The notes under the pieces are model-generated. The model saw only the letters and a program-made list of their open reading frames with translations. It was not told where the DNA came from and did not search any database. Shown in pieces: positions 1-7,435 of a DNA stretch of 64,000 nucleotides (its first letter is position 1; every line of letters begins with the position of its first letter). The stretch is from the NCBI GenBank assembly GCA_016281495.1, contig JAEEIU010000003.1, forward strand, positions 1 through 64,000, given 5' to 3'. Source of the DNA: Treponema sp. (GTDB taxonomy: Bacteria > Spirochaetota > Spirochaetia > Treponematales > Treponemataceae). A program made the position numbers and the translations under genes.

Positions 1-918
1 GGATTTGATCCTTATGAAATCTGTCAGTCAACACAGCAGATTTGTTTTGAAGATGCAAAATGGGCATATGTCCTTGGTTCTGCAATCGCAATCAAGGAAG
101 CAGAAAAGACTGGTGACAAAACCGGTTCAACAGCAGCAGCAAACATCGGTAAGGGACTTCAGGCATTCTGTCTGCCAGGTTCTGTAGCTGATGACCGCAA
201 GGTTGGTCTTGGACACGGAAACCTCGGCGCACGTCTTTTGAGCGAAGAGACACAGTGCTTTGCATTCCTCGCAGGACACGAATCATTCGCAGCCGCTGAA
301 GGTGCAATCAAGATTGCCGCAAACGCAAACAAGGTACGCAAGAACAAGCTCCGCGTTATCCTGAACGGTCTCGGAAAAGATGCCGCACAGATCATCAGCC
401 GCATCAACGGATTTACTTATGTTCAGACTGAATTCGACTACTTCAACGGAGAAGGAACAGACAAGGCCCTCAAGGTTGTTAAGGAAGTTCCTTACGGTTC
501 AAACCCAGACCGCCTCATCGTTAAGTGCTACGGTGCAGACGATGTACGCGAAGGTGTTGCAATCATGTGGCACGAGGATGTTGACGTTTCAATCACAGGA
601 AACTCCACAAACCCAACACGCTTCCAGCACCCTGTAGCCGGAACATACAAGAAGGAGCGCCTCCTTGCCGGAAAGAAATACTTCTCAGTAGCATCCGGTG
701 GTGGAACAGGCCGCACCCTGCACCCAGACAACATGGCAGCAGGTCCAGCATCATACGGCTTTACAGACACCTTAGGCCGCATGCACTCAGACGCCCAGTT
801 CGCCGGATCTTCATCAGTTCCAGCACACGTAGAAATGATGGGCTTCATGGGCATGGGCAACAACCCAATGGTAGGTTGTACAGTCGCTTGTGCCGTTGCC
901 GTAGCAGGCTCATTCTAA
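1..918 (+). CDS. GGGtGRT-family protein, 3' part (5' end outside window)
   Basis: The frame is open from base 1 to the TAA at 916-918, so about 305 C-terminal residues are visible and the start lies upstream. The segment SGGGTGRTLHPDNMAAGPAS is the signature that names the GGGtGRT protein family (PF14057). It is followed by a Gly/Met-rich stretch, MGFMGMGNNPMVGC, and the C-terminus CAVAVAGSF. The family's biochemical role is not established to my knowledge. It is often found in anaerobes and, as I recall, near Fe-S scaffold genes, but nothing here confirms that. An internal ATG-like start near 238 exists, but the reading frame is clearly coding upstream of it. The last ten codons are repeated twice downstream within a palindrome array (see 926-1253), which is most unusual. 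The family call is confident; the function is unknown. Confidence 0.85.
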   Translation, partial: GFDPYEICQSTQQICFEDAKWAYVLGSAIAIKEAEKTGDKTGSTAAANIGKGLQAFCLPGSVADDRKVGLGHGNLGARLLSEETQCFAFLAGHESFAAAEGAIKIAANANKVRKNKLRVILNGLGKDAAQIISRINGFTYVQTEFDYFNGEGTDKALKVVKEVPYGSNPDRLIVKCYGADDVREGVAIMWHEDVDVSITGNSTNPTRFQHPVAGTYKKERLLAGKKYFSVASGGGTGRTLHPDNMAAGPASYGFTDTLGRMHSDAQFAGSSSVPAHVEMMGFMGMGNNPMVGCTVACAVAVAGSF

Positions 919-1008
919 ACATAAATGCGAGTTTTACTGGTTTTTGCGTATGCAAAAATGCGAGCCTTCGCGAGCAAAGTAAAACTCGTAGAGCAACCGA
1001 AGGTTGCG

Positions 1009-1041
1009 GCCTGTGCAGTAGCTGTAGCAGGTAGCTTCTAA
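1009..1041 (+). pseudogene. First extra copy of the GGGtGRT gene's last 10 codons
   Basis: This 33-bp stretch translates to ACAVAVAGSF followed by TAA, identical in protein to the true gene end at 886-918. It differs from it at 8 nucleotides, all synonymous and including a TCA-to-AGC serine swap. It lies directly after palindrome unit 1 and has no start codon or ribosome binding site, so it is a coding relic and not a gene. Confidence 0.75.
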
Positions 1042-1137
1042 CTAAAGTTGCGAGTTTTACCGTTTTTTGCAAGGCAAAAATGCGAGCCTTCGCGAGCAAG
1101 GTAAAACTCGTTAAGCAAACCGCAAGGTTTGCGACTT

Positions 1138-1158
1138 GCTGTAGCTGGTAGCTTCTAA
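1138..1158 (+). pseudogene. Second extra copy of the GGGtGRT gene's end (AVAGSF-stop)
   Basis: Six codons plus TAA (AVAGSF) directly follow palindrome unit 2. The stretch is almost identical to the first extra copy (one base different over 21). It is closer to that copy than to the true gene end, so the two relics share a recent origin. Confidence 0.65.
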
Positions 1159-1254
1159 TCTAACATGCGAGTTTCCACGTTTTTTTGCGAAAGCAAAAAA
1201 TGCGAGCCTTCGCGAGCAAGTGGAAACTCGAAGAGCAAGCGCCAGCTTACGACT

Positions 1255-1289
1255 AACACCCCCAAATCAACATTGGGGGTGTTTTTTTT
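1255..1289 (+). terminator. Rho-independent terminator after GGGtGRT gene and palindrome array
   Basis: AACACCCCCAA pairs with TTGGGGGTGTT across a 7-base loop and is followed by eight T. It is the first strong intrinsic terminator downstream of the gene, so the palindrome array is probably transcribed as a 3' UTR. Confidence 0.9.
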
Positions 1290-1334
1290 GTCTGAAGCTT
1301 AATTAATTGTAGAAAATCAGTCGTCAGGCAGGAT

Positions 1335-2129
1335 TTATGCCACTAAAAATTTGTATTTAACAACACTGTACAATGGAATAAACGGAAGAATGATCGGAAC
1401 CTTCTTTACATAGTTCTGATATTCCGGATCTTCGCCATAAGATTTGTTCTGCCTTAACTCAAGACGGCGTGCACCGCTGAACATGACATAATAAATCAAC
1501 AGCAGACCGATAACAGCGACAATCCACTGCCATCCGCGCATTGCAGGACATCCGCATAAAAACACACCGGTCCAAAGGAGAATCTCGCCAAGGTAATTCG
1601 GACAGCGGACAAAGCGATACAAACCTGTGTCAACAAAACGTCCCGGGGTTTTCTTTTTTGCAGTTAACTTTTGATAATCAGCCAGAACCTCAAATGTAAT
1701 TCCCGTTACCATAAGGACAATTCCAATAATCGTGCAAACATCCCAGGACATAAGAGGTCCCCATTCCATGCGGAACAAAACGGGACTTGTCATACAAAGA
1801 TAGAGGATCGCACAGCTGAGCCACAGCAGTATTTTTGAACCAATTGAAACTGATTTTTTATCCTTTATCTCACCGCCCACACGCTTGTTGTAGGCAGGAG
1901 TCTTAATCTCGCGATACAGAAGATAACCGCCCAGACGAAGACCATACAAAAAGAGGAGCATTGTTATAATGACATTTGGCAGCGTAAGTATGGGGAAAAA
2001 CAGAATGAAAAGTGCCAGGGCTATTCCAGAGATGGCAAATCCGTAACCGACAGAAAAAAAGTGAATGTAATAGGCAAATCCAATTGCTGTTACTGCAAGC
2101 GAAACCAAAGCCAAAATCAAATAATGCAT
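1335..2129 (-). CDS. DUF1295 family membrane protein (steroid 5-alpha-reductase-like)
   Basis: This 264-residue protein has about six to seven hydrophobic segments. Its C-terminal half contains GRFVDTGLYRFVRCPNYLGE, the hallmark of the DUF1295/ICMT-like fold (PF06966). Members are predicted NAD(P)H-dependent reductases or methyltransferase-like membrane enzymes acting on lipids; the substrate is unknown here. A GAGGTG ribosome binding site precedes the ATG at 2129. It sits downstream of carB-dapF on the same strand with an 81-bp gap that holds its own AT-rich leader, so co-transcription is possible but not shown. The family assignment is solid, the function is not. Confidence 0.8.
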   Translation of the reverse strand: MHYLILALVSLAVTAIGFAYYIHFFSVGYGFAISGIALALFILFFPILTLPNVIITMLLFLYGLRLGGYLLYREIKTPAYNKRVGGEIKDKKSVSIGSKILLWLSCAILYLCMTSPVLFRMEWGPLMSWDVCTIIGIVLMVTGITFEVLADYQKLTAKKKTPGRFVDTGLYRFVRCPNYLGEILLWTGVFLCGCPAMRGWQWIVAVIGLLLIYYVMFSGARRLELRQNKSYGEDPEYQNYVKKVPIILPFIPLYSVVKYKFLVA

Positions 2130-2210
2130 AAAACACCTCGTAGAAAAGTGATGTCAGATTCAATGTTTAATATTAGCACAGATTCTTGCAGCCGTAAAGT
2201 TAAATATTCA

Positions 2211-5200
2211 TCAAACCTCGACTGTACCTTCAAAGCACAGGGTCGTATTACCGGTAAGATAGACAGTCCTTCCTGTATATTTGACATGAAGGGTGCCGCC
2301 CCTTACACGAACCGTAACATCACTGTCAACCGCACATTCACCCTTGAGCACCGCAGCCACAACCGCCGCACATGCTCCAGTTCCACATGCAGGGGTTTCT
2401 CCGTTACCCCTTTCCCAAGTACGGATCTTCAACTCAGCGGGACTAACCACACGCACAAATTCCACATTCGTTCTTTCAGGGAACATTTCATGGAACTCAA
2501 TCTGCGGACCGATTTCTTCAACCTTTTCCTTGTCCACAAATTTGCTGAATACGACACAGTGGGGATTACCCATGCTCACACAGGTTACCTGATATTCATT
2601 TCCACCAGCCACAAGCTTTTGGTCAACAACAGATTTCTGTCCCACACCAAGCAAAGTTGGAATCTGTTCCGAATAAAAAGCCGGTTCACCCATATCGACC
2701 GTAACCGAAGTGACCTTTCCATCCTGCTTGTACAAAACCAGGGACTTTACTCCAGCCTCGGTTTCTATAGTAATCCTTTCCGTAGCGTCAGTTTTGCGTC
2801 CATGCTTTTCCTGAATGCCCCGCACATTGTTGTCGTACAGGTATTTTCCCACACAACGGATTGCATTTCCGGCCATCTGACCTTCACTACCGTCCATGTT
2901 AAAGAAGCGCATCTTTGCATCGGCCACACGACTTGATTCAATCAAAACAAGTGAGTCCGCACCGATTCCTCCGTTACGCCTGTCACATAGACGCACCGCA
3001 AGACCTGCAGGATTGTTCACCACCTGATCCATGGCATTGATTACGATAAAGTCGTTTCCTGTTGAATCCATCTTGCAGAATTTGATTTTCTGCTTTTCGT
3101 CACGCAGCATGTTGATGTCCACCAGTTCAACATTCTCTGCGGAGTATTTGCTCTTAAGGCAGTTTGCAATGGCATTGGCAGTATCAATTGCAGTAAGGCA
3201 AGGTATGTCACGCTCAACAGCATGCCGCCTCATCTTTACTGAATCTGAATGAGGATCACGGCCCTTTGCAGATGTCGATATTACATAATCGATTTTTCCT
3301 GAATCAAGCAGTGTAAGAAGATTGTCATTCGGGTTTTCGTGAATCTTGTTAACAACGGTAACTTCCATTCCAAAGTCACGCAGGGTTTCCGCATTTCCCT
3401 CGGTGGCATAAAGCTTGAATCCCATGTCGTAGAATTTTCTTGCCAAAGACGGAAGCTCATAACGGTCGGTCTTACGCACGCTCAAAAGGACACCGCCAGA
3501 CCTCTTCATCCTGTAACCGGCAGCAACGAGTCCCTTAAAAATCGCCTCTTCCATTGTAGATGCCAGGCCAAGAACTTCTCCCGTAGACTTCATTTCCGGA
3601 CCAAGATGAGTGTCCACATCCATCAGTTTTTCAAAGCTGAACACTGGAACCTTTACCGCAAAATACGGAGGATTCCTGTAAAGCCCCGTACCAAAACCAA
3701 AGTCCCTGACGTGCTCACCAAGCATGGCCCTTGTTGCAAGCTCTACCATCGGCACACCGGTCACCTTGCTGATGTAAGGAACAGTTCGGCTTGAACGCGG
3801 ATTCACCTCGATGATGTAAAGGTCGTTGTTGTAAATCAAATACTGAATGTTCACCAGACCACGGGTTCCCAACGCAAGTGCCAGTTCCCTGCTCTGTGCA
3901 ATAATCTTTTCGCGTATGATGTCGTTCAAATTCCAGCTGGGGTAAACGGCAATACTGTCACCGGAATGAATTCCAGTGCGTTCAATATGTTCCATGATTC
4001 CAGGAATCAAAATGTCCTCGCCGTCACAAATCGCATCAACCTCAAGCTCGATTCCCTGCATGTACTTGTCGATTAAGACAGGATTTTCAATTCCCTGGGC
4101 AAGGATGATCTTCATGTACTCAACAATGTCCGCCTCGTTAAAGGCAATGATCATGTTCTGGCCGCCCAAAACATACGATGGCCTGAGCAAAACCGGATAT
4201 GTAATTTTTTCCGCAACGGCAAGAGCTTCTTCTGTAGTAAAGACAGTCTCTCCCTTTGGCTTTTTAATTCCAAGCGAATCACACAGGGCTTCAAAACGCT
4301 CACGGTCTTCGGCAACATCAATGGAATCCGCACTCGTTCCCAAAATCCTTATGCCCTGACTGTCCAGGAATTTTGTAAGCTTGATTGCAGTCTGTCCACC
4401 AAATGCAACCACAACACCGATGGGCTTTTCCGTTTCGATTACGTTCATCACGTCTTCGGGTGTAAGCGGTTCAAAGTACAGACGGTCGCTGGTATCAAAG
4501 TCCGTGGAAACAGTTTCGGGATTGTTGTTTATCGTAACAACATCGTATCCCAGTTTCTTAAGCGCCCTGACACACTGAACGCTCGCATAGTCAAATTCAA
4601 TTCCCTGACCGATTCTGATTGGGCCCGAGCCAAGAACAATAATAGTTCCCTTTGAGGAAGACTGCCTTTCGTCTATGAATTCCTGGGCCTCGTTTTCCTT
4701 TTCGTAGCTGGAATAAAAATACGGTGTTTCGGCATTGAACTCACCGGCGCAAGTGTCAACCATCTTGTATGACGCACAAATGTGGGCAAGCTTTTTCTGA
4801 GCGCTAAGTTCCCTTGCAAGTATGGCATCCTTAAGTTCACCGGTACCACCCGTTATCTTTTTACCGCATAGGCGTTCAATCACTTTATCCGGATAACCGT
4901 TTTTCTTGGCCTGAACATACAGGTCCCAGTCAAGTTCACCCTGTCCATCCTTTATCCTTGCAAAGTTCTTTTCCATCTCCGCAAGATTATTCAAATGATA
5001 GAGGAACCATTCGTCTATTTTTGTCACGGCATGAATTTCGCTTACAGTCATTATGCCGCGCTTTAATGCCTGGAAAATGGCAAACAGCCTCTGGTCGGTA
5101 CATTCACCTACACGGTGCTTTATGTCCTCTGCACTTTCTTCTTCAAATACAGGAAGGTTCAGGGAGTCAACACCAATCTCTGCACCACGGACGGCCTTCA

Positions 5201-6383
5201 TCATCGCCATCTCAAAACTGTGGCCGATTGCCATGACTTCTCCGGTGGCCTTCATCTGGGTACCAAGATTCCTCTTTGCGTAAACGAATTTGTCAAAGGG
5301 GAACTTGGGCATCTTTACGACGACATAATCAAGGACCGGCTCAAAACATGCGGAAGTCTTTTTGGTAACCGCGTTGGGTATTTCATCCAGCGTATAACCG
5401 ATTGATATCAGTGTAGCAACTTTGGCTATCGGATAACCTGTGGCCTTGGATGCCAGAGCAGAAGAACGCGATACCCTGGGGTTTACTTCGATTACGGCAT
5501 AGTCAAAGCTGTCCGGGTTAAGTGCAAACTGACAGTTACATCCACCCTCCATTCCAAGCGAATTGATTATGTTCAATGCCGAAGAACGCAGCATCTGGTA
5601 TTCCTTGTCGCTCAAGGTCACAGCTGGGGCAATGACAATCGAATCACCTGTATGCACGCCAACGGGGTCAAAGTTTTCCATGGAACATACGGTAAGCACA
5701 TTTCCCGCATGGTCACGCATAACCTCAAACTCAATTTCCTTCCATCCGCTGATGCATTTTTCAACCAGAATCTGATGTATTGGAGAACGGTGCAATCCAT
5801 TTTGTGCAATTTCTTCAAGTTCCGCATGGTCATTTGCAATTCCACCGCCAGTACCGCCAAGAGTAAAGGCAGGACGCACGATTACCGGGTAACCGATTTC
5901 ATTATCTGCAAACGCCAGGGCCGCCTCCAGTGTGGTAACAACTTTTGATGGAATGCACTTTTCGCCAATGGACTCCATAGTGTCCTTAAAGAGCTGACGG
6001 TCCTCCGCCTTGTCTATGGTCTCCGGTTTTGCACCCAAAAGCTTGACCCCATGAGAATCAAGGAAACCGCTTTTTGCAAGCTCCATGCACAAAGTAAGTC
6101 CAGTCTGTCCGCCAAGAGAAGACAAAATGCTGTCTGGCTTTTCCTTTTCTATTATACGTTCTATAGTTTCCTGAATCAGCGGTTCAATATAAATCGCATC
6201 CGCCATGGAATTGTCCGTCATGAGTGTGGCCGGGTTTGAGTTTACAAGCACGACTTCAAGCCCCTGCTCCTTAAGCGCCTTGCACGCCTGACTTCCTGCA
6301 TAATCAAATTCCGCCGCCTGACCGATTACTATTGGTCCGCTTCCGATAACCATTACTTTGTGAATGTCTTTATTCAAAGGCAT
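2211..6383 (-). CDS. carB-dapF: Carbamoyl-phosphate synthase large subunit fused to diaminopimelate epimerase
   Basis: One uninterrupted frame of 1390 residues. Residues 1 to about 1090 are a full-length CarB: two ATP-grasp halves, GSGPIVIGQAAEFDYAG near the N-terminus and GSGPIRIGQGIEFDYASVQ in the middle, plus the C-terminal MGS-like allosteric domain. Residues from about 1098 on are a complete DapF (KMDSTGNDFIVI to the C-terminus). CarB makes carbamoyl phosphate for arginine and pyrimidines; DapF converts LL- to meso-diaminopimelate for lysine. I chose the ATG at 6383 because it has an AAGGAG site and matches the CarB N-terminus; the longer frame upstream runs through a hairpin leader. No carA is nearby. 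In the DapF part the first catalytic Cys of the MCGNG motif is Ala (MAGNAIRC), while the second (ETPACGTGACA) is kept. The fusion is clear from sequence; activity of the epimerase half is uncertain. Confidence 0.92.
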   Translation of the reverse strand: MPLNKDIHKVMVIGSGPIVIGQAAEFDYAGSQACKALKEQGLEVVLVNSNPATLMTDNSMADAIYIEPLIQETIERIIEKEKPDSILSSLGGQTGLTLCMELAKSGFLDSHGVKLLGAKPETIDKAEDRQLFKDTMESIGEKCIPSKVVTTLEAALAFADNEIGYPVIVRPAFTLGGTGGGIANDHAELEEIAQNGLHRSPIHQILVEKCISGWKEIEFEVMRDHAGNVLTVCSMENFDPVGVHTGDSIVIAPAVTLSDKEYQMLRSSALNIINSLGMEGGCNCQFALNPDSFDYAVIEVNPRVSRSSALASKATGYPIAKVATLISIGYTLDEIPNAVTKKTSACFEPVLDYVVVKMPKFPFDKFVYAKRNLGTQMKATGEVMAIGHSFEMAMMKAVRGAEIGVDSLNLPVFEEESAEDIKHRVGECTDQRLFAIFQALKRGIMTVSEIHAVTKIDEWFLYHLNNLAEMEKNFARIKDGQGELDWDLYVQAKKNGYPDKVIERLCGKKITGGTGELKDAILARELSAQKKLAHICASYKMVDTCAGEFNAETPYFYSSYEKENEAQEFIDERQSSSKGTIIVLGSGPIRIGQGIEFDYASVQCVRALKKLGYDVVTINNNPETVSTDFDTSDRLYFEPLTPEDVMNVIETEKPIGVVVAFGGQTAIKLTKFLDSQGIRILGTSADSIDVAEDRERFEALCDSLGIKKPKGETVFTTEEALAVAEKITYPVLLRPSYVLGGQNMIIAFNEADIVEYMKIILAQGIENPVLIDKYMQGIELEVDAICDGEDILIPGIMEHIERTGIHSGDSIAVYPSWNLNDIIREKIIAQSRELALALGTRGLVNIQYLIYNNDLYIIEVNPRSSRTVPYISKVTGVPMVELATRAMLGEHVRDFGFGTGLYRNPPYFAVKVPVFSFEKLMDVDTHLGPEMKSTGEVLGLASTMEEAIFKGLVAAGYRMKRSGGVLLSVRKTDRYELPSLARKFYDMGFKLYATEGNAETLRDFGMEVTVVNKIHENPNDNLLTLLDSGKIDYVISTSAKGRDPHSDSVKMRRHAVERDIPCLTAIDTANAIANCLKSKYSAENVELVDINMLRDEKQKIKFCKMDSTGNDFIVINAMDQVVNNPAGLAVRLCDRRNGGIGADSLVLIESSRVADAKMRFFNMDGSEGQMAGNAIRCVGKYLYDNNVRGIQEKHGRKTDATERITIETEAGVKSLVLYKQDGKVTSVTVDMGEPAFYSEQIPTLLGVGQKSVVDQKLVAGGNEYQVTCVSMGNPHCVVFSKFVDKEKVEEIGPQIEFHEMFPERTNVEFVRVVSPAELKIRTWERGNGETPACGTGACAAVVAAVLKGECAVDSDVTVRVRGGTLHVKYTGRTVYLTGNTTLCFEGTVEV

Positions 6384-6405
6384 CGAGTTCTCCTTGTGTC
6401 CGGGC

Positions 6406-6440
6406 AAAAAAAAGGAGACACCGGCCCTACCGCTGTCCCC
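6406..6440 (-). terminator. Hairpin plus T-run in the carB-dapF leader (attenuator or upstream terminator)
   Basis: On the minus strand GGGGACA pairs with TGTCTCC (one G-U) across a 13-base loop, followed by eight T, ending about 22 bases before the carB ATG. It could terminate the toxin-antitoxin operon upstream (stop at 6546) or act as an attenuator for carB. The second carB also has such a hairpin, with no upstream gene to terminate, which favours attenuation. Confidence 0.6.
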
Positions 6441-6545
6441 TATGACACACAAGAAATATATCAAAATTTGATGTTTTTGTAAATAGTATTCTTTTTTAAC
6501 TCAGGATTTGATATTGGGAAATGGCATTTTGGTGGCTATTCAAAA

Positions 6546-6941
6546 TCATCCATCATTTTCCCTAGGGAAGTAAAAGCCCAGTTCTGGATACAGGCCCTGT
6601 ATCAGGCGGAAATGACCGTCCCTTGTCCACAGCAGAGCGTCATACTTCATGGCACAAAAGGCTATCATGACGTCAGCAAGGGGAACAGACACACCGTTTT
6701 CCCGCAAAGTCTGAAGCATGAATCCCACTCCCTCAAAATCGTATTCGTCTGTATGAAGAAGGTTAAATGAATGAAAAAAATGAAGGATATCATCTATTTC
6801 TTCATTTGTTCTGGCACCATGCAATAATTCAGATTTTACAACACCACAGATTGCGAATTTGTCGGGCGTAATATTCAGTTTTAGGAGTTCTTTTGGTTTT
6901 CGCCAATAATCAATAAGAACATTTGAATCAAACAAAATCAT
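6546..6941 (-). CDS. vapC: VapC-type PIN-domain toxin
   Basis: 131 residues with the PIN fold signature: MILFDSNVLIDY at the N-terminus (first acidic residue), a KSELLHGA helix carrying the second acidic residue near position 42, and PLADVMIAFCAMKYDALLWT with the third. Such proteins are Mg-dependent ribonucleases that cut tRNA or rRNA when freed from the antitoxin. It overlaps the antitoxin gene by 4 bases (ATGA), typical for a translationally coupled TA pair. The target RNA cannot be told from sequence. Confidence 0.85.
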   Translation of the reverse strand: MILFDSNVLIDYWRKPKELLKLNITPDKFAICGVVKSELLHGARTNEEIDDILHFFHSFNLLHTDEYDFEGVGFMLQTLRENGVSVPLADVMIAFCAMKYDALLWTRDGHFRLIQGLYPELGFYFPRENDG

Positions 6942-7318
6942 ATCATGCTTATCCTTCGCAGTTCATTTACCGCGTCTCCATCAATGTCAATCGGACCAAT
7001 TTCCTCAATCACATCCTTTAACTTTCTTGTTGGCGGAAGCGGGGGAGTAACGTTCTGTCGTATTCTTGCAATGAATTCCTTGCGCCGTTTTTCCTGTTCC
7101 GGGGTTTGAGGTGGATTAACAATCCTCTGAGATTCAGCCACCAGGTGGTCATAATCTTCCACGGTTATCATGATGCATTCCGGGGCATTATTCTTGACAA
7201 TCACCCTGATTCCGTCACGCTTGACTTCCTCAATTATTTTTCCGGCCTCTCCCTTGTTAAACCGGCTGATGGGAACAAAAGAATTTAGAACTAAAGTGGC
7301 AGTAGCGGCATCAAACAT
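6938..7318 (-). CDS. Phd/YefM-like antitoxin of the VapC pair
   Basis: With the ATG at 7318 the protein has 126 residues. That ATG has a GGAGGTGTTTT ribosome binding site, whereas the longer frame to 7414 lacks one. The N-terminal half (FVPISRFNKGEAGKIIEEVK, then IVKNNAPECIMITVEDYD) resembles the Phd/YefM DNA-binding fold. The Pro/Arg-rich C-terminal half probably wraps the toxin. It is expected to bind and neutralise the PIN toxin encoded next and to repress their shared promoter. It is diverged from the pair at 10004-10770, so the two TA systems are not recent duplicates. Confidence 0.75.
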   Translation of the reverse strand: MFDAATATLVLNSFVPISRFNKGEAGKIIEEVKRDGIRVIVKNNAPECIMITVEDYDHLVAESQRIVNPPQTPEQEKRRKEFIARIRQNVTPPLPPTRKLKDVIEEIGPIDIDGDAVNELRRISMI

Positions 7319-7435
7319 AAAACACCTCCAAAGAATATAGATATTTATATTATATTTTCTGTTGATATATTTGTCAATGTTTATAACTCCACATTCACGA
7401 TTGACAGGCAACATTTTTTGAACGACAATGCAGTT

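Larger units (their letters stand above)
926..1253. repeat. Three tandem copies of a structured palindromic element
   Basis: Units run at about 926-1048, 1049-1165 and 1166-1253. Each begins TGCGAGTTT and closes with the complementary AAACTCG, forming a long outer stem. Inside is a TTTTTGC/GCAAAAA hairpin and a GCGAgcctTCGC hairpin; after it comes a GCAACC-gaa-GGTTGC type hairpin. The outer stem covaries: GTTTTAC pairs with GTAAAAC in units 1 and 2, while unit 3 has GTTTCCAC paired with GTGGAAAC. Units 1 and 2 each end with an in-frame copy of the upstream gene's C-terminal codons. The array fills the gap between the GGGtGRT gene and its terminator. Confidence 0.85.

Noticed and set aside
926-1253. 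Integron attC sites or CRISPR
   Set aside because: The palindromes lack the conserved attC core sites, no integrase is present, and the units are not short repeats with unique spacers.
2061-2936. 291-codon open frame on the plus strand opposite dapF
   Set aside because: It lies fully antisense to the well-conserved dapF part and the start of DUF1295, and its product is Arg/His/Ser-rich with no domain.
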